Positions 21,417-32,649 of a stretch of 64,000 nucleotides of DNA are shown one piece after another. The notes beneath the pieces are model-generated. The model was given only the letters and a program-made list of their open reading frames with translations. It ran no database searches and was not told the origin of the DNA. The DNA comes from Bretschneidera sinensis (lineage: Eukaryota > Streptophyta > Magnoliopsida > Brassicales > Akaniaceae): NCBI GenBank assembly GCA_023935145.1, contig CM043701.1, positions 70,262,317 to 70,326,316 on the forward strand, given 5' to 3'. Positions within the stretch are counted from its first letter, which is position 1; every line of letters begins with the position of its first letter. A program made the position numbers and the translations under genes.

Positions 21417-23939
21417 ATGGCGGAACAGCTCGAAAACCAGCAACCACCTGCATGAGTTCCGATGAAGCAATCCTTCGTCCCTCAGACCATTGATCAACCA
21501 TCATGAATTGCATATCAACCTGAAGCGGCGGGAAATTATTACATATCTCCGCAAATCTTGAATGCTTTGACTCATTATAGGGGCACTCCTAACGAAGATC
21601 CACACTTGCACCTCCGAGAATTTATCGATCTTTGCAAGTTCCAGCATATTCAAGGCCTAGATCAAAAGGGAATCAGGTTAATTCTTTTTCTTTTTTCATT
21701 AAAAGATAATGCTAAAATGTGGTATCATTCATTGCCTGCAGACTCCATCCATACTTGGGAAGAGCTATCCAATAGATTTCTAAAGAAATTTTTTCTAGCC
21801 CAAAAGACAAAGCAGATTAGGAAGGAGATTCAATCATTCCAACAGAGGGATGGTAACCTTTTTTTCGAGGCATGGGGACACTTTAATGAGCTGCTACTCA
21901 AATGTCCACATCACAACTTACCTCAAGATGAGCTGGTCCTGGCTTTCTATGAAGGTTTGAGTGGCATAAATCAAAGTATAGTGGATTCCGGTTGTGGAGG
22001 TATGCTGATGGAGAAGACTAGTGAAGAAGCTATGAAGCTGTTTGGGACTTTAAGTGAGCACACCCAGCAATTCTCCTCGAGAGGGAGACAAGGAGTAAAG
22101 AGCAAGGGCATGTATGAAGTTAACTTACTTGGTGGAATTCCAACTCAGATAGATGGAATGGAGAGGAAACTAGATATGCTTGTAAAAGCCATGACTGCTC
22201 AGAACACCTCACCGATTCCACAAGTCACACAACGCGAGGTATGTGCATTATGTTCTAAATTTGATCATACTACTGAGACCTGCCATTTGTATTCATCTAC
22301 AGATCCCGAGCAAGTGAACTATGTGGAATCGAACAATGCATATGCAAATACATACAACCCTGAATGGCAGAACCACCCCAACCTCTCATGGAGCAACAAT
22401 CAAAGCAACTTGAACCTTCAAGGGCAACAAGGGAATTGTCATAAAGCAGCCCAACCAGTTCCAGAACCCAAGAAGGATGATCTAGAAAGTCTTGTAAAAC
22501 AATTGGTCACTCAGCAACAACAACTAATGGCAACATTGATAACTTCACAAGATCAGCAAAGACAAACAATTGCAAAGCATGAGCAAACCATCCAAAGGCT
22601 GAAAGTACAAATGGGGCAAATGGCTAAGGAGTTAAGTGGAAGACAGCAAGGAGAACTTCCTGCACAAACACTACCAAATCCAAGAGGACATCAGCAGCTG
22701 AAAGCCGTTACAACTCTCCGGAATGGGAAGATAATAGGAGTTAATGAGCCAGCTCAAGCATCTCAAGCTAAGCCATCCACATCCAAGGTAAGTGAAGTAG
22801 AAAAGTGGAATGCACCACCCTTCCCTCAAAGGTTAGTAACACCAAAGAAAGATAAATTGTTTGATATCTTTGAAACTTTGAGAAAAGTAGAAATTAACAT
22901 TCCCTTATTAGATGCACTTAAACAAATCCCTTCCTATGCTAAATTTTTAAAAGATTGTTGCACTAATAAAAGAAAGTTTCAAGAACATGAAACAGTGGCT
23001 CTAACTGAAGAGGTAAGTGCGATTTTGTTAAGAAAACTACCACCAAAACTAAAAGATCCGGGTAGTTTTACTGTTCCTTGTAGGATAGGTGATCAGTTGT
23101 TTGAGAAAGCATTACTAGATTTAGGAGCAAGTGTCAATTTGCTACCATACACAGTAGTTGAAAAGCTAGATTTGGGGGAGCTTCAACCAACCTCTATCAC
23201 TTTGCAATTGGCAGATAGAAGCGTCAAAAGACCTAGAGGTATACTTGAAGATGTATTGGTAAAGGTAGGAGAGTTTCTTTTGCCTGCTGACTTCATTGTG
23301 TTAGATATGGAAGAATGCCCTATGCCATTACCTCTGCCCATCATCTTAGGAAGACCCTTCATGAGGACGGCTGATACAATAATTAATGTAAAAAAGGGTA
23401 TTGTAAGTATGACGGTAAATGGTGAGACAATAGAATTTAAGATATTTGATGCAATAAAATTACCCCAAGATGATAGTGATGATGAATGTTTTAATGAATT
23501 TTTTATGCAAAGTGCTATCAAGCAAGCTTTTCAGGTCTATCACATTGATCCATTGGAGGCCGCCCTCACCCATAGCTTCACAGGACCTGATATTGAGCCA
23601 GCATTAGAAACTGTCTATGATGACATTTTTGAAGCCGTGCACCTCCTTGAAGCTTCTCCAAAGTATCCAAGTAAGTTCACTCCTCCGTTTGAAAATCTTG
23701 AGCATACTAATACTACTTTTCTCTCATCTATTGTCCAGGCACCAAACTTAGAATTGCAGCAGTTGCCTGTAAGAAATCAGACCTTCACAGTACATGGACA
23801 CAAAGTCACACCACACTCAGAAATTATAGTGCAACCAAGGGATGAAGATTTAACACCCCAAATTGTTCAGTATACAACAGCAACCAAAGCACCTAAGCCA
23901 CATGCAGTGAATTTTAAGTACTCTTTGCCAAAAGACTAA
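21417..23939 (+). CDS. Gag-protease polyprotein of the TR-GAG element
   Basis: A 793-codon open frame runs from ATG 21558. It encodes an Athila-like gag core (residues about 10-190; HLREFIDLCKFQ, IRLILFLFSLKDNAKMW, FLKKFF, CPHHNLPQDELVLAFYEGL). A CX2CX4HX4C zinc knuckle (CALCSKFDHTTETC, about 228-241), a glutamine-rich coiled coil (about 295-360) and a retropepsin-like domain (LLDLGASVNLLPY near 520; ILGRPFMRTADT near 595) follow. The frame ends at 23937-23939 where pol would begin. In the same frame, codons from ATG 21417 (MAEQLENQQPP) are coding-like but hold two TGA stops (21453, 21504), so the natural N-terminus is probably lost or the start has moved to 21558. Gag would form particles; protease cleaves the polyprotein. 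Confidence 0.85.
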
Positions 23940-24892
23940 ATGATGAAGCTACTATAGAGAGCATTTGAGCAGTTCAGACTTTGATTGTAGCTCAAGTGCC
24001 TCTATTGAGGTCCGTGGCAGTAAGACCCCTGAGTACGCACTCTCTGCCACAAGTGCGATCGAGCGCACTTCACAGTGCGATCGAGCTCACATTGGACAGC
24101 AACTTGCCATGATGCCTAAACTGTCAACCTCCACCTCCTGCACCCGGTTCCTTCTCGACTGCACCACTTGGAGACCAGCAGTGAGAGGGTACCACGTCTG
24201 GCTGAAGACGTTAAACTTAGCGCTCATGGGAGGCACCCCAAAGCATATCCTTTTCATAGTTTATTATTAGTATTTCATTGTTTACTTTTCTATTGTTGTT
24301 TATTACTTGTTTTCCATTTTATGTCTATTTTTCTTTCTTTTTCGAGGACAACGTGAGTGCATCAAGTTGAAGTTTGGGGGTGTGCTACGAGCCATGTCAG
24401 CCATCAGTTCTCCATCTCCCAAGTCAGCTCCTTCCATGCTATTCACACATTGGGGACAATGTGCAATTTAAGTTTAGGGGTATGGGGACACATTCACACA
24501 CTCACTATGTCCCACATTTTTTTGTTGTTGTTTTGTTATTATTTTCATAGATAAATGCTTTTTCATTATGTCCAATAAACTTTTTATGATCTAAACAAAA
24601 TGTTATGATTTGTCTTCATCAGTGAGCTTAACACTTTGAACATATAGGTCAATAAACAAGTTTTGAACCTAGATCACTGCCCTTTTGGCATTTAAGAATT
24701 CACAAGTTTAACTTGAACTATCACGAGCACATTAGCACATAGCTGTGTGGCGTATGACATGTTATTTGGATTGGTATGTTTCTTTTGCTTGACTGTGAAC
24801 TAGATGACCTATTAGATTGACATTTTGGCATATAAAAATAGAAAAGATTGATTCGTGCTCAAAAAGAAAAAAAATGCTCCTAATGATCAATA

Positions 24893-25060
24893 AAAACAAA
24901 TCTTCCGCTGAGTAACTGGCCCTCTTGCCTCAGTAAGCATTGAGTGTCACGTCAAAAGGTGGAAAATCTTAAGTGATCATTAAAAAGAAATTTTTCGCTG
25001 AGTAACTGGCCCTCTTGCCTTAGTAAGCGTTGAGTGTCACGTCAAAAGGTGGAAAATTCT
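24893..25060 (+). repeat. Tandem duplication, period 90 bp, two copies
   Basis: CGCTGAGTAACTGGCCCTC begins at 24906 and again at 24996. Each copy continues through CTTGCC(T/T)CAGTAAGC, GAGTGTCACGTCAAAAGG and TGGAAAAT. The copies differ at only a few bases, so the duplication is young relative to most repeats here. Confidence 0.9.
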
Positions 25061-25582
25061 AAATGGTAGCATAAAAATCAGTTAGTTTCGTAGCCTTATT
25101 GACTCGAGCCAGTAAGTCCTTAGGGGTGTCTTTACACCTAATGCCCTAAAACCATCTGGTTTGTGAGTCATTGGCCAAACACTCGTTACACGAGTCATCA
25201 AGAAAGCTTAAGGGAACTAACTTGGCAAAAATCTCGCAAATAAAAGTCTATGCCATATTTGTTAACTCTAATAGGAAGTTTGGTGAATCTTGAGTCATTG
25301 AAACACTACCCATTTGAATTTCTTGGAAACTCAATCTTTTATGTGCTAATCACCACACACCGAAGTCAAACTTGTGATATCTTAGAATACCTAGTGAATA
25401 TGATTTATGTTCGAAACTCTTATTCATTGCAGATATATGTTTACACTTGTTAAGCTTGCTCATGAATGCGCATCATTGTTTTGTGTAAAATCTAGATTTT
25501 TTATTGATACTATGAACATTGGATTTATTTATATTTCTGTTTTAGTTTTTAATTTAGTATTGCTAAGGGACTAGCAATATGT

Positions 25583-25595
25583 AAGTTTGGGGGTG
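25583..25595 (+). promoter_or_regulatory. Polypurine tract of the TR-GAG element
   Basis: AAGTTTGGGGGTG abuts the TG start of the 3' LTR. This is the expected plus-strand priming site, and it matches the purine-rich segments at 24373 and 24470. Confidence 0.8.
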
Positions 25596-26932
25596 TGATA
25601 GACGCTTAAATATACATATTTAAGCCCCCTTATTTACACTTGTTAGATCCTTTATTACCTTAATTTGGTATCTTTTACTCCATTTGTGTGTTTTACATGT
25701 TTTTATAGGGTCTTGGAGAAAAAAGAAGCAGTTTTGGCACTTTAAGGAAGAAATCTAGAAGCCCTGGAGCACTTTCTGGACAAAGTGCGATCGAGCGCAC
25801 ATACAATGCGATCAAGCGCACATACGATCATGCGCACACTTGTAGGATCGAGCGCAAGGACACATGCGATCGAGCGCACATATACGGGCGTGAACAGTAA
25901 ACTGCAGAACCTTATTTTGGAAAGTACAAGATTTTCGTTTTAGGAAGGTTTAGGATTGTCGTTTTAGGAAAGTTTAGGACTCATGGGTCTATTAGGACTT
26001 CTTAAATACCTATAAATACACTTGTAACTCACACACAAAAAGACACCTTAGAAAGAAACACTTTTCTCTTTTCTTTTACTTGGAGTGGAGAGCTTGGGAG
26101 AGAATTGACGCCTCTTCTCTCGGGTTTATTCTTCTCCCTTATGTTTAGTTTAATTATGTTTACTTCAGTTAGTATGTGTAACTAACTCTCTTATAGGGCT
26201 CGATTGAAGCCCTAGTTATGCATTCCCATATTTTTATTTATTGATTAAATCTTTGCATAGCTTACTATGTTACTCAACTTGATTAACACCTGTGCTTATT
26301 TAAATTCCTCATATGTATGTGTAAGGCCAACGTATGCATGTGGTATGGATGGGTTAGTTAGATCAATTTGGATGACTGAGTCCTGGGTCTAACATTAGTA
26401 ACAAGGGACCATCTTATCCGGATACCCGGGTTAATCAACATGGGAAACCGGGAGTAGATACCATGCCCTAGGTCTCATGTGGTTGTCGATTTCCATAGTA
26501 CCTATGTTTTCTTAAGGAACAACTCAAGCAGATACCATGCTGAATCCCTTAAGGAAGAAAGGAGTTAGAGTAGATACCATGCCTAACTCGTTGCTTAGGG
26601 AAATCAATAGCTTAAGGAGTAGATACCATGCCCTTAGGTTGGCAACCAGTAGGTACACATAATAAGGCTAGAGCACTGATTCCTTATACAAAATCGGGAA
26701 TGTATGACTAGTGGTGGATATCAAAGCCCTATGTCTTTATTATTATCGAATCACCCTTTAGTTTATTATTTCTATCTTTTTACATTGCAAATATAATTCT
26801 AATTCGAACTTTACCAATCCCTGTGGAGATGATCTTGCATTCGCACACTATGCTACACTATTGACCTTGTGCACTTGCAAGTAAAACAAAGTCCGATTAT
26901 TCACCTATTTATTTAGGTATATTATCGCACAA
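25596..26932 (+). repeat. 3' LTR of the TR-GAG element
   Basis: It repeats the 5' LTR from TGATAGACGC to ATCGCACAA. Differences seen by eye are mostly transitions, with the GATCGAGCGCA cluster gaining and losing units. The exact last base is blurred by an A-run at the junction with B. Confidence 0.9.
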
Positions 26933-26938
26933 AAAAGG

Positions 26939-28221
26939 TCTACAAGAAGTTTAACTGCTACTGGAAGTCCTTAAGTGAAATTGATAATAAATTTAAGAGA
27001 GATAAGAATGAAGTTGAATATCAATGATAGAAGATCATAGTTAACGAATATAGTTGTATAGTAATCCATAATAAAATGCTTTAAAGATGCAATGTAGAGA
27101 TGAAGAGATAGAAAAGATTAAGCATTGAGTGCTTACTAGAAAGCATTTTGAGTTCAAAATTTGAAATGAGGGTATTTTGGTACTGGAACATGAATTTGTG
27201 TTCCCAATGATGCAGAGTTGAGAAATTAGATAATAAGGAAGGCACATGATGATGTAGATTCGATGCAACCAAGTAACAATAAGATGTATAGAGGATGGAG
27301 ACAAAATTTCTGGTGGTTAGGATTTAAGAAGGATGTAGCTGAGATTGTGAGGTTGTATGGAGCATCATTAAGCATAGTGTCAAATAGAGATGATAGATTT
27401 ACATCTTGATTTTGGAGAGACTTTCAGAAAACCACGGGTACACAATTATAATATAATTTTTCATGCTCAGATAGAACAAATTTTTAGAGAACTAGAAGAT
27501 ATGTTAAGGACAAATGTGATGAATTTATCAGTAAGTTGGGATGCTTACATGCCATCGATTGAAGTTGCTTATAATAATCAGTATCAAACTAGTATTTGGA
27601 TGGCACCGATTGAAACATTGTATGGTAGGAGGTGTCAAACTCCTATATGATGGGAAGAAATGGGAGAGAGAAATATATCTGGTCCATCTATTATTTGAGT
27701 TAACCGAATAGTTATGCTAATAATAAAGGAAAATCACTTAAGTTTCAAGTAGATGATTGGGTGTATTGGAAAAAAAAATGTCTCAATGAAAAATGTGTAT
27801 TGAGATTTAAATAGTAAAGGAAAGTTGAATTCGAGGTATGTGGGACCCTATGAGGTTGTTGAGAAAGTTAGGCTAGTTGTGAGTAGACTGGAGTTGCCTC
27901 CAGAATTAAAACATTTATATAATATATTTCATGTTTCACTTTTGAGAAAGTGTTTACATGATGAATATGAAAATATTTCGAGCAAAGCTATAGAAATTCA
28001 GAAGGATTGGGCTTATATACAAGTACTAGTGAGAATTTTAGACAAAAAGAACAAATCTTGTATAAATAATTTTATTAGTTTAAGTTCTGTGGGGGAATAA
28101 GGATGTTGAAAAAAAATATTATGTGAAAGTATGAGACAATTATAAAGAAATATTGTTCACAATTGTTCCTGAGTTAGGTAAGGAAATATCGGGGACGAAA
28201 TTTTTGTAGGGTGGGTAGAAT
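26939..28221 (+). pseudogene. Element B integrase and C-terminal remnant, resumed after the insertion
   Basis: It starts in the linker after RNase H (TRSLTAT). An integrase core follows with FRKPRVHNYNIIFHAQIEQIFRELEDML (27430-27500 region), SVSWDAYMPSIEVAYNNQYQ and ETLYGRRCQTPI. The C-terminal block (27825-28100) reads YVGPYEVVEKVRLVVSRLEL, LYNIFHVSLLRKC and VLVRILDKKNKS. Stops and shifts separate the pieces. A chromodomain remnant would lie just after 28060 (FISLSSVGE in the shifted frame). A purine-rich tract (GTAGGGTGGGTAGAAT, 28206-28221) precedes the LTR. Confidence 0.8.
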
Positions 28222-30387
28222 TGTAATACCCGTAATCGTAAAGTAAGGGTAAAGAAGTAATTTAATAAATATGACATGAAATTAAAATGGTATATTTACG
28301 CAGAGGATTTAGTATTAAATAAAATAATTTTTTTGAAAAAAAAAATGGACACATGGGAATGAACTTACAGAGAAAGAGAAAAAGAAAAAGAAAAAAAATT
28401 GGACGTCCCTAAACGTCCAGCAAATGAAAGAACAAGAAAAAGAAAAAAAATAGTAATAATAATAAATATTATATTATTATTAAATAAAATAAAAAAACCA
28501 TTTTGTGCAACACCTGGAAGTCCAGGTGTTGCCAAGTGTTGCAATTTAAGTTAAATGCAGTTGCATGAATTGCAACTGTAAAATTGAAACAGTGAAGTGC
28601 GGCAACCACCGCTTTAATTCGCTTATAAATTGATTTTTTCCTTATCAAATTCACTTAGTTTTTCTCATTACGCGTTTTCTCTAAATATTTGGGGATTGAA
28701 AGAAAAGTCCAAAGAACAAAATTTTGAAAGAGTTTTCTACGGAATATCATAGAGAATCACGAGAAGCTATCAGAAAAATAGAAGGCAATAATGAAATGTT
28801 TATTTTTGAATTTCTGACATTTATAAAGTTTCTCTGAATCCAAAGTGAAAAATTTCAAAGTGTGTGGTTTATAACGAATTGAAGAATAAATTATAAATTT
28901 AATATAAATACGATGTCAGGTGTTGACGATCTACAACCGGGAAAATTTCTGAGAGAAACGAGAAAAAGCAAGGAGGTGATCCACAAGTAGCTTTAAGAGC
29001 TACGTGGTAAGTTGAATTTACTTTAAGTAATCTAAATAAAAATGAAAAATCTAGGGATAATATTAAAATAAATTATTAGCTTATGTTTTGGTGATAGATA
29101 AAGTTTTGGTTGATAGATATGATATGAATATTGGACATGTAAAATAGTATTACGTGAAAAGAGACATTTTTGGAATAATAAGTTGATTTAATAATAAAAG
29201 CAATAAGTGAAATTCTTGACGAGCTATGGTTGATGTTTATACGAATTTTGAGAAGATGAATTTTAGTGGATCTTGACCAATTTTGATGGATGATTTGGTG
29301 TAACTTGGGATGAAATTTAGTGGATATTTGTAAGCTTTAATAGATGATTTGATGTGATTTAGGATGAGAGGAATTTTTGTGGAATTTTTGTTATATAAAT
29401 TTGAGAATAATCAGGATAGTCAATTTAAGTGTTTTGAATTTATGTTGTTTTTATATTACTGTTAATATGCATATTTCATATTATTGTTCATATGTATATG
29501 CATCAAATAAGATAACCGAAAGAACCGAGAAGGGGCTGGTCTAATGGAATAACCGTGACAGTCGGTATATGCTGGAAATAAAAGGGACACCGTGACAGCC
29601 GAGATAAGCTGTAAAGAACCGGAAAGTGGCCGGTCTAAGATAATAATAACCTATCGATAGGTGGGAAGACGTTCCCATCATTATCATTTATGCATGGCAT
29701 CTAATTTAATTATTGCTTACATTATTGAAATTCTTGTGTGGTGTGTGATTGTGAATTTTTTTATAGATGGATGAGTTTCATAGAGAGACGGTTATGGTGA
29801 TACGAACCATCTAAATGATAGATTTTATGATGTGAACCTCATGACGAGGTAATTATGAGATAATTGATGGTCTTACGGTGAACCAATAAATAAGATGAAG
29901 AGATTGATAGATAATGGATATGATGACATGTAAAGTGATAGTGGAGTGCTAGTACCAATATATGAGATATAAATTGATTTAAATATTAAAAGATTGTTTA
30001 TACAAATGAGTACTTCTAGTAAATTTAATTCACTAAGCTTGTGAAGCTCACCTCTCATTATACAATGATTTCAGGTGGCAGGCTTAACAAATAGTTTTGT
30101 GACTCGAGGTTCAGAAGAAATCATTTTCTGTAAGTCATGTACGTGTTAACATCCTCAGACTAATGAGAAAAAAAAATAAAAATTTATTTGTAAATATTCA
30201 TTCATTTTACGTTGTATAGAATGTTTAAATATCAGATTGATGTAACTCCCCTGTTGAGGGTTGAGGATTGATGTAAAATTTCTTTTGGTGTTGTTTATTT
30301 TCTTTGTTACATATATGTGTCATGCTACGATTTTTCAAATGTGATGACATCATCTCGGGAGTGGGCAACTCGGGATGGGTCGTTATA
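28222..30387 (+). repeat. 3' LTR of element B
   Basis: It begins TGTAATACCCGTAATCG and ends GGGTCGTTATA, where CA became TA. It has two GTGACAG-type units (about 29555-29615) against three in the 5' LTR. TSD ATCTC follows at 30388-30392. Confidence 0.9.
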
Positions 30388-30433
30388 ATCTCTCATCTGA
30401 TCACTACCCTAATCCATCTTCCAAGTGATTGGT
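30388..30433 (-). pseudogene. TSD of B and short LINE continuation
   Basis: ATCTC (30388-30392) is the right target duplication of B. On the minus strand the next 41 bases read NQSLGRWIRVVIR. This resembles the QYG-WLRA segment that follows the zinc knuckle in plant L1 elements, in line with the LINE N-terminal region at 14399. Element D then begins. Confidence 0.45.
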
Positions 30434-30501
30434 TGTAATAGGCTTAAAATAAAAGTAAGGAGATAATTTAATTTTATATTGAATTAAATTATGTATAGAT
30501 T
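30434..30501 (+). repeat. First part of the 5' LTR of element D
   Basis: TGTAATAGGCTTAAAATAAAAG followed by AAGGAGATAATTTAA matches the opening of B-family LTRs. It is cut by element C. Its last five bases, AGATT (30497-30501), are C's target duplication, repeated at 41760-41764. Confidence 0.8.
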
Positions 30502-31027
30502 TGATGTAGCCCACAAAACCCTGGTCTAATAAGAAACCCATACGTGGACTCTGGTGTCACCAATAGGACAATGACACGTGTCAAGCCTCCTCAGCATTGT
30601 AAGGCACACGTGGAGCAAGCAAGGAATGCCACCGCCATGTCAAAACATGATTAGCAGACCTAACCCTCTCTGAAACACGCGACTACCCTAACACACTCAA
30701 TGCCCTGATCACACTATTAAGACTTACCTTTGAATCCCAAGATCACAGGGACAGACCCATGCCTTCCCCACGTGGGCAACCTCCCTTCAAAAGCCATATA
30801 TATCTTGAGGTAAGCGACTCTAAGTGGAGACTTAAGACTTATCCACAATCAGTATTAATTTGTTTTAAAGTTAATCCTCGGCCTCATCCTAACTAGAGCG
30901 TCAGAGCACCCTTGGAGGTCTCTCCCTCCCCTCCTTCTGAGGGTCTTTTAGTTCACCTCTGTTACTTGTGCAAGGCCATGTCAGCACCAAGGCCACGTCA
31001 GCATCAACAATTTTTGCAGCATCAATA
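30502..31027 (+). repeat. 5' LTR of element C
   Basis: It begins TGATGTAGCCCACAAAACC and ends GCATCAATA (CA changed to TA). A TATATAT at 30796-30802 occupies the place of TATAAAT in the 3' LTR. Near the end it has a short tandem duplication (AAGGCCATGTCAGCACC, then AAGGCCACGTCAGCATC) absent from the 3' LTR. Confidence 0.9.
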
Positions 31028-31030
31028 GAT

Positions 31031-31047
31031 TGGCACCGTCCGTGGGA
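31031..31047 (+). promoter_or_regulatory. Primer binding site of element C
   Basis: TGGCACCGTCCGTGGGA starts 3 bp after the LTR end. The TGGC(A/G)CCGTC-GTGGG form is standard for plant Tat elements, usually attributed to tRNA-Arg. The tRNA assignment is from family knowledge and was not checked. Confidence 0.75.
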
Positions 31048-31105
31048 AACCACAATCTCTCACTATAGTAAAGGCGAAGAAGTATAAAAGAACTCATTTG
31101 TTGCG

Positions 31106-32540
31106 ATGCCACCCAAAAGTAGCACAAAGAAGACCAACAAGGGAGCCCTAACGGCATGCTCTGCTCCTATCTGGAGCAGCACCCACAGCCAGCAATCTAG
31201 GCCCAGATTCCCCATGATCCTTGAGCATGCAACCCCCGGATCAAGCAGACGGCCCCCCGTCCAAGACCAGTGCCCTCATCTTTCCGGAACTAACTCTACT
31301 GATTATGAAGAAGCGCCAGCGCATCCTCAAACTGCCCTTGTGACTCAAGCCCAATTCCAAGAACTCTCCCGAATGATAGCTGACTTGTTCGCCCAAGTCC
31401 GAGTCCGAGACTAGAAACCCTCCTTTCCCCATCAAGCTCTTGAGCGAACGAAATCATCTGATAGAAATGATCCGACCTACAACCAACCCATTACTGAACC
31501 TTCACTGCGCTGCAGCCAGTCCAAGGAAAACTCCTCTTCCAAGAGCAACTTAAACCTGGACAGACGATTCGAGGAGATAGAAGACAAAATAGACTTGGCC
31601 CTGAAGCATAAAAGTCTCAATATCCTAGATGAGCTTAGCATCCAAGACCCCCCCCGTTCATAGAAGATGTCATCGAGACCTCACTCCCCCCAACTTCAGA
31701 ATGCCACAAGTCAGGATGTACAACGATCTAGGAGACCCTTTGGACCATTTACAACATTACAAAACAACTATGATGCTGCATCGACATTCTGACCCTATCA
31801 TGTATCGTGCCTTTCCCTTGACTCTTGAAAAGGTCGCAGGCACGTGGTATTCGCGTCTTAGGCCAGGAGTATTAGCAATTTCAGAGAGCTCAGTTATGCC
31901 TTTGCTCCACACTTCCTCAGTAGCAAGAGACTAAAGAAGACCTCAGAAAGCTTGTTCAACATTATCCAACATCGCGAAGAAAGACTCCGAGCCTATATAT
32001 CCAGGTTTAATACAGCTACCTGGGAAATCCCAGACCTCGACCCAAATGTCCAGATGATGGTATTTAAGAATGGGCTGAGGTCCGGGATCTTCAGCTCTAA
32101 GCTCACTCGGCACCCACCCAAGAACATGAACAAGGTTTTGGCTCAAGCAGAGAAGTATATGTTGACAGAAGACGACCAGGCATTTAGGAGGGAAAGAGAA
32201 AGAGAAACAAAGAAGAAGAAAAAGAGCATCGACTCACTGAGAGGGACGGTTAAAAGACTTCACCAAGAAAATAGGTACAAGTCTTACCCCCGGCTCGACA
32301 ATTTCACCCTCCTCAGTGCATCTAGGACCAATGTCCTCATGCAGCTTCAAGATAAGTCAGTCCTCTAGTAGCCACCTAGGACACCGTACCTCGACGGGGA
32401 TCAAAGACAATGGTGTCATTTCCATAAAAATTACGGCCACGATACCGAAGAATGCCATGCCTTGAAGGAACAGATTGAGGCCCTCATCAGTCGAGGGCAC
32501 CTGAAGGAGTTTACAAGGTCTCAGAAAAAGGAATTGCCCA
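31106..32540 (+). pseudogene. Element C gag
   Basis: It opens at MPPKSSTKKTNKG and meets a stop at 31412-31414. It continues through other frames: FRMPQVRMYNDLGDPLDHLQ and CRAFPLTL-like YRAFPLTLEKVAGTWYSRL at 31701-31862, then LRAYISRFNTATWEIPDLD (31990-32045). The nucleocapsid-like WCHFHKNYGHDTEECHALK at about 32407-32466 is followed by IEALISRGHLKEF. The last is the characteristic CX2-3H..GH.TE.C motif of Tat gag. At least three stops or shifts break it. Confidence 0.85.
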
Positions 32541-32649
32541 CCCAGGCAAGGAGAGATCTCGGGCATCTCTATCCCCAATAACAAGAGTGACGAAACCCTC
32601 AGTGAGACTCCAGAATCGAGCGGGAAGCACTCAGTCAAAAGGACCAAGA

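Larger units (their letters stand above)
23940..25595 (+). other. Non-coding 3' region of the TR-GAG element
   Basis: No domain is recognisable. Two GATCGAGC-type motifs lie at about 24054-24093. TTTGGGGGTGTG (24373) and a CATTGGGGACAATGTGCAA block followed by AAGTTTAGGGGTA (24449-24484) are purine-rich segments usual before the 3' LTR of Athila/Tat elements. A 90-bp tandem duplication lies at 24893-25060. Where autonomous relatives carry reverse transcriptase to integrase there is nothing. Confidence 0.75.
19694..26932 (+). mobile_element. Non-autonomous Athila-type element with gag-protease only (TR-GAG type)
   Basis: Two closely similar LTRs of about 1.34 kb enclose 4.57 kb holding a tRNA-Asp primer site, one long gag-protease frame (21558-23939), a 1.65-kb non-coding 3' region and a polypurine tract. 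Nothing in the internal region reads as reverse transcriptase, RNase H or integrase. By eye the LTRs differ at roughly 20 sites plus a few indels (about 1.5 per cent), making this the youngest insertion in the window. Gag-only elements with LTRs are known in plants as TR-GAGs and are presumed to use enzymes of related autonomous elements. Here the gag wording points to Athila. Confidence 0.85.
14405..30387 (+). mobile_element. Element B: Ty3/gypsy chromovirus, Tekay/Del-like, with a nested element
   Basis: Two LTRs of about 2.17 kb (14405-16583, 28222-30387) are flanked by the perfect 5-bp duplication ATCTC. A primer site for initiator methionine tRNA follows the left LTR. Gag, protease, reverse transcriptase and RNase H pieces run to 19693, where a 7.2-kb TR-GAG element is inserted. 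Integrase and C-terminal pieces resume at 26939. Coding regions have many stops. Without the insert B is about 8.7 kb. The lineage is inferred from the long LTRs, the iMet primer site and integrase C-terminal wording shared with element E, whose chromodomain remnant is readable. Confidence 0.9.

Noticed and set aside
21034..21465. A separate 143-codon gene in the TR-GAG leader
   Set aside because: It spans the primer binding site and leader, has no recognisable domain, and overlaps the start of the real gag frame.
23940..25595. Hidden pol domains in the TR-GAG 3' region
   Set aside because: I looked for FIDD/YIDD, SDSQ, HPQT/QANGQ and TDNG motifs in the open stretches and found none; the region is also too short for pol.
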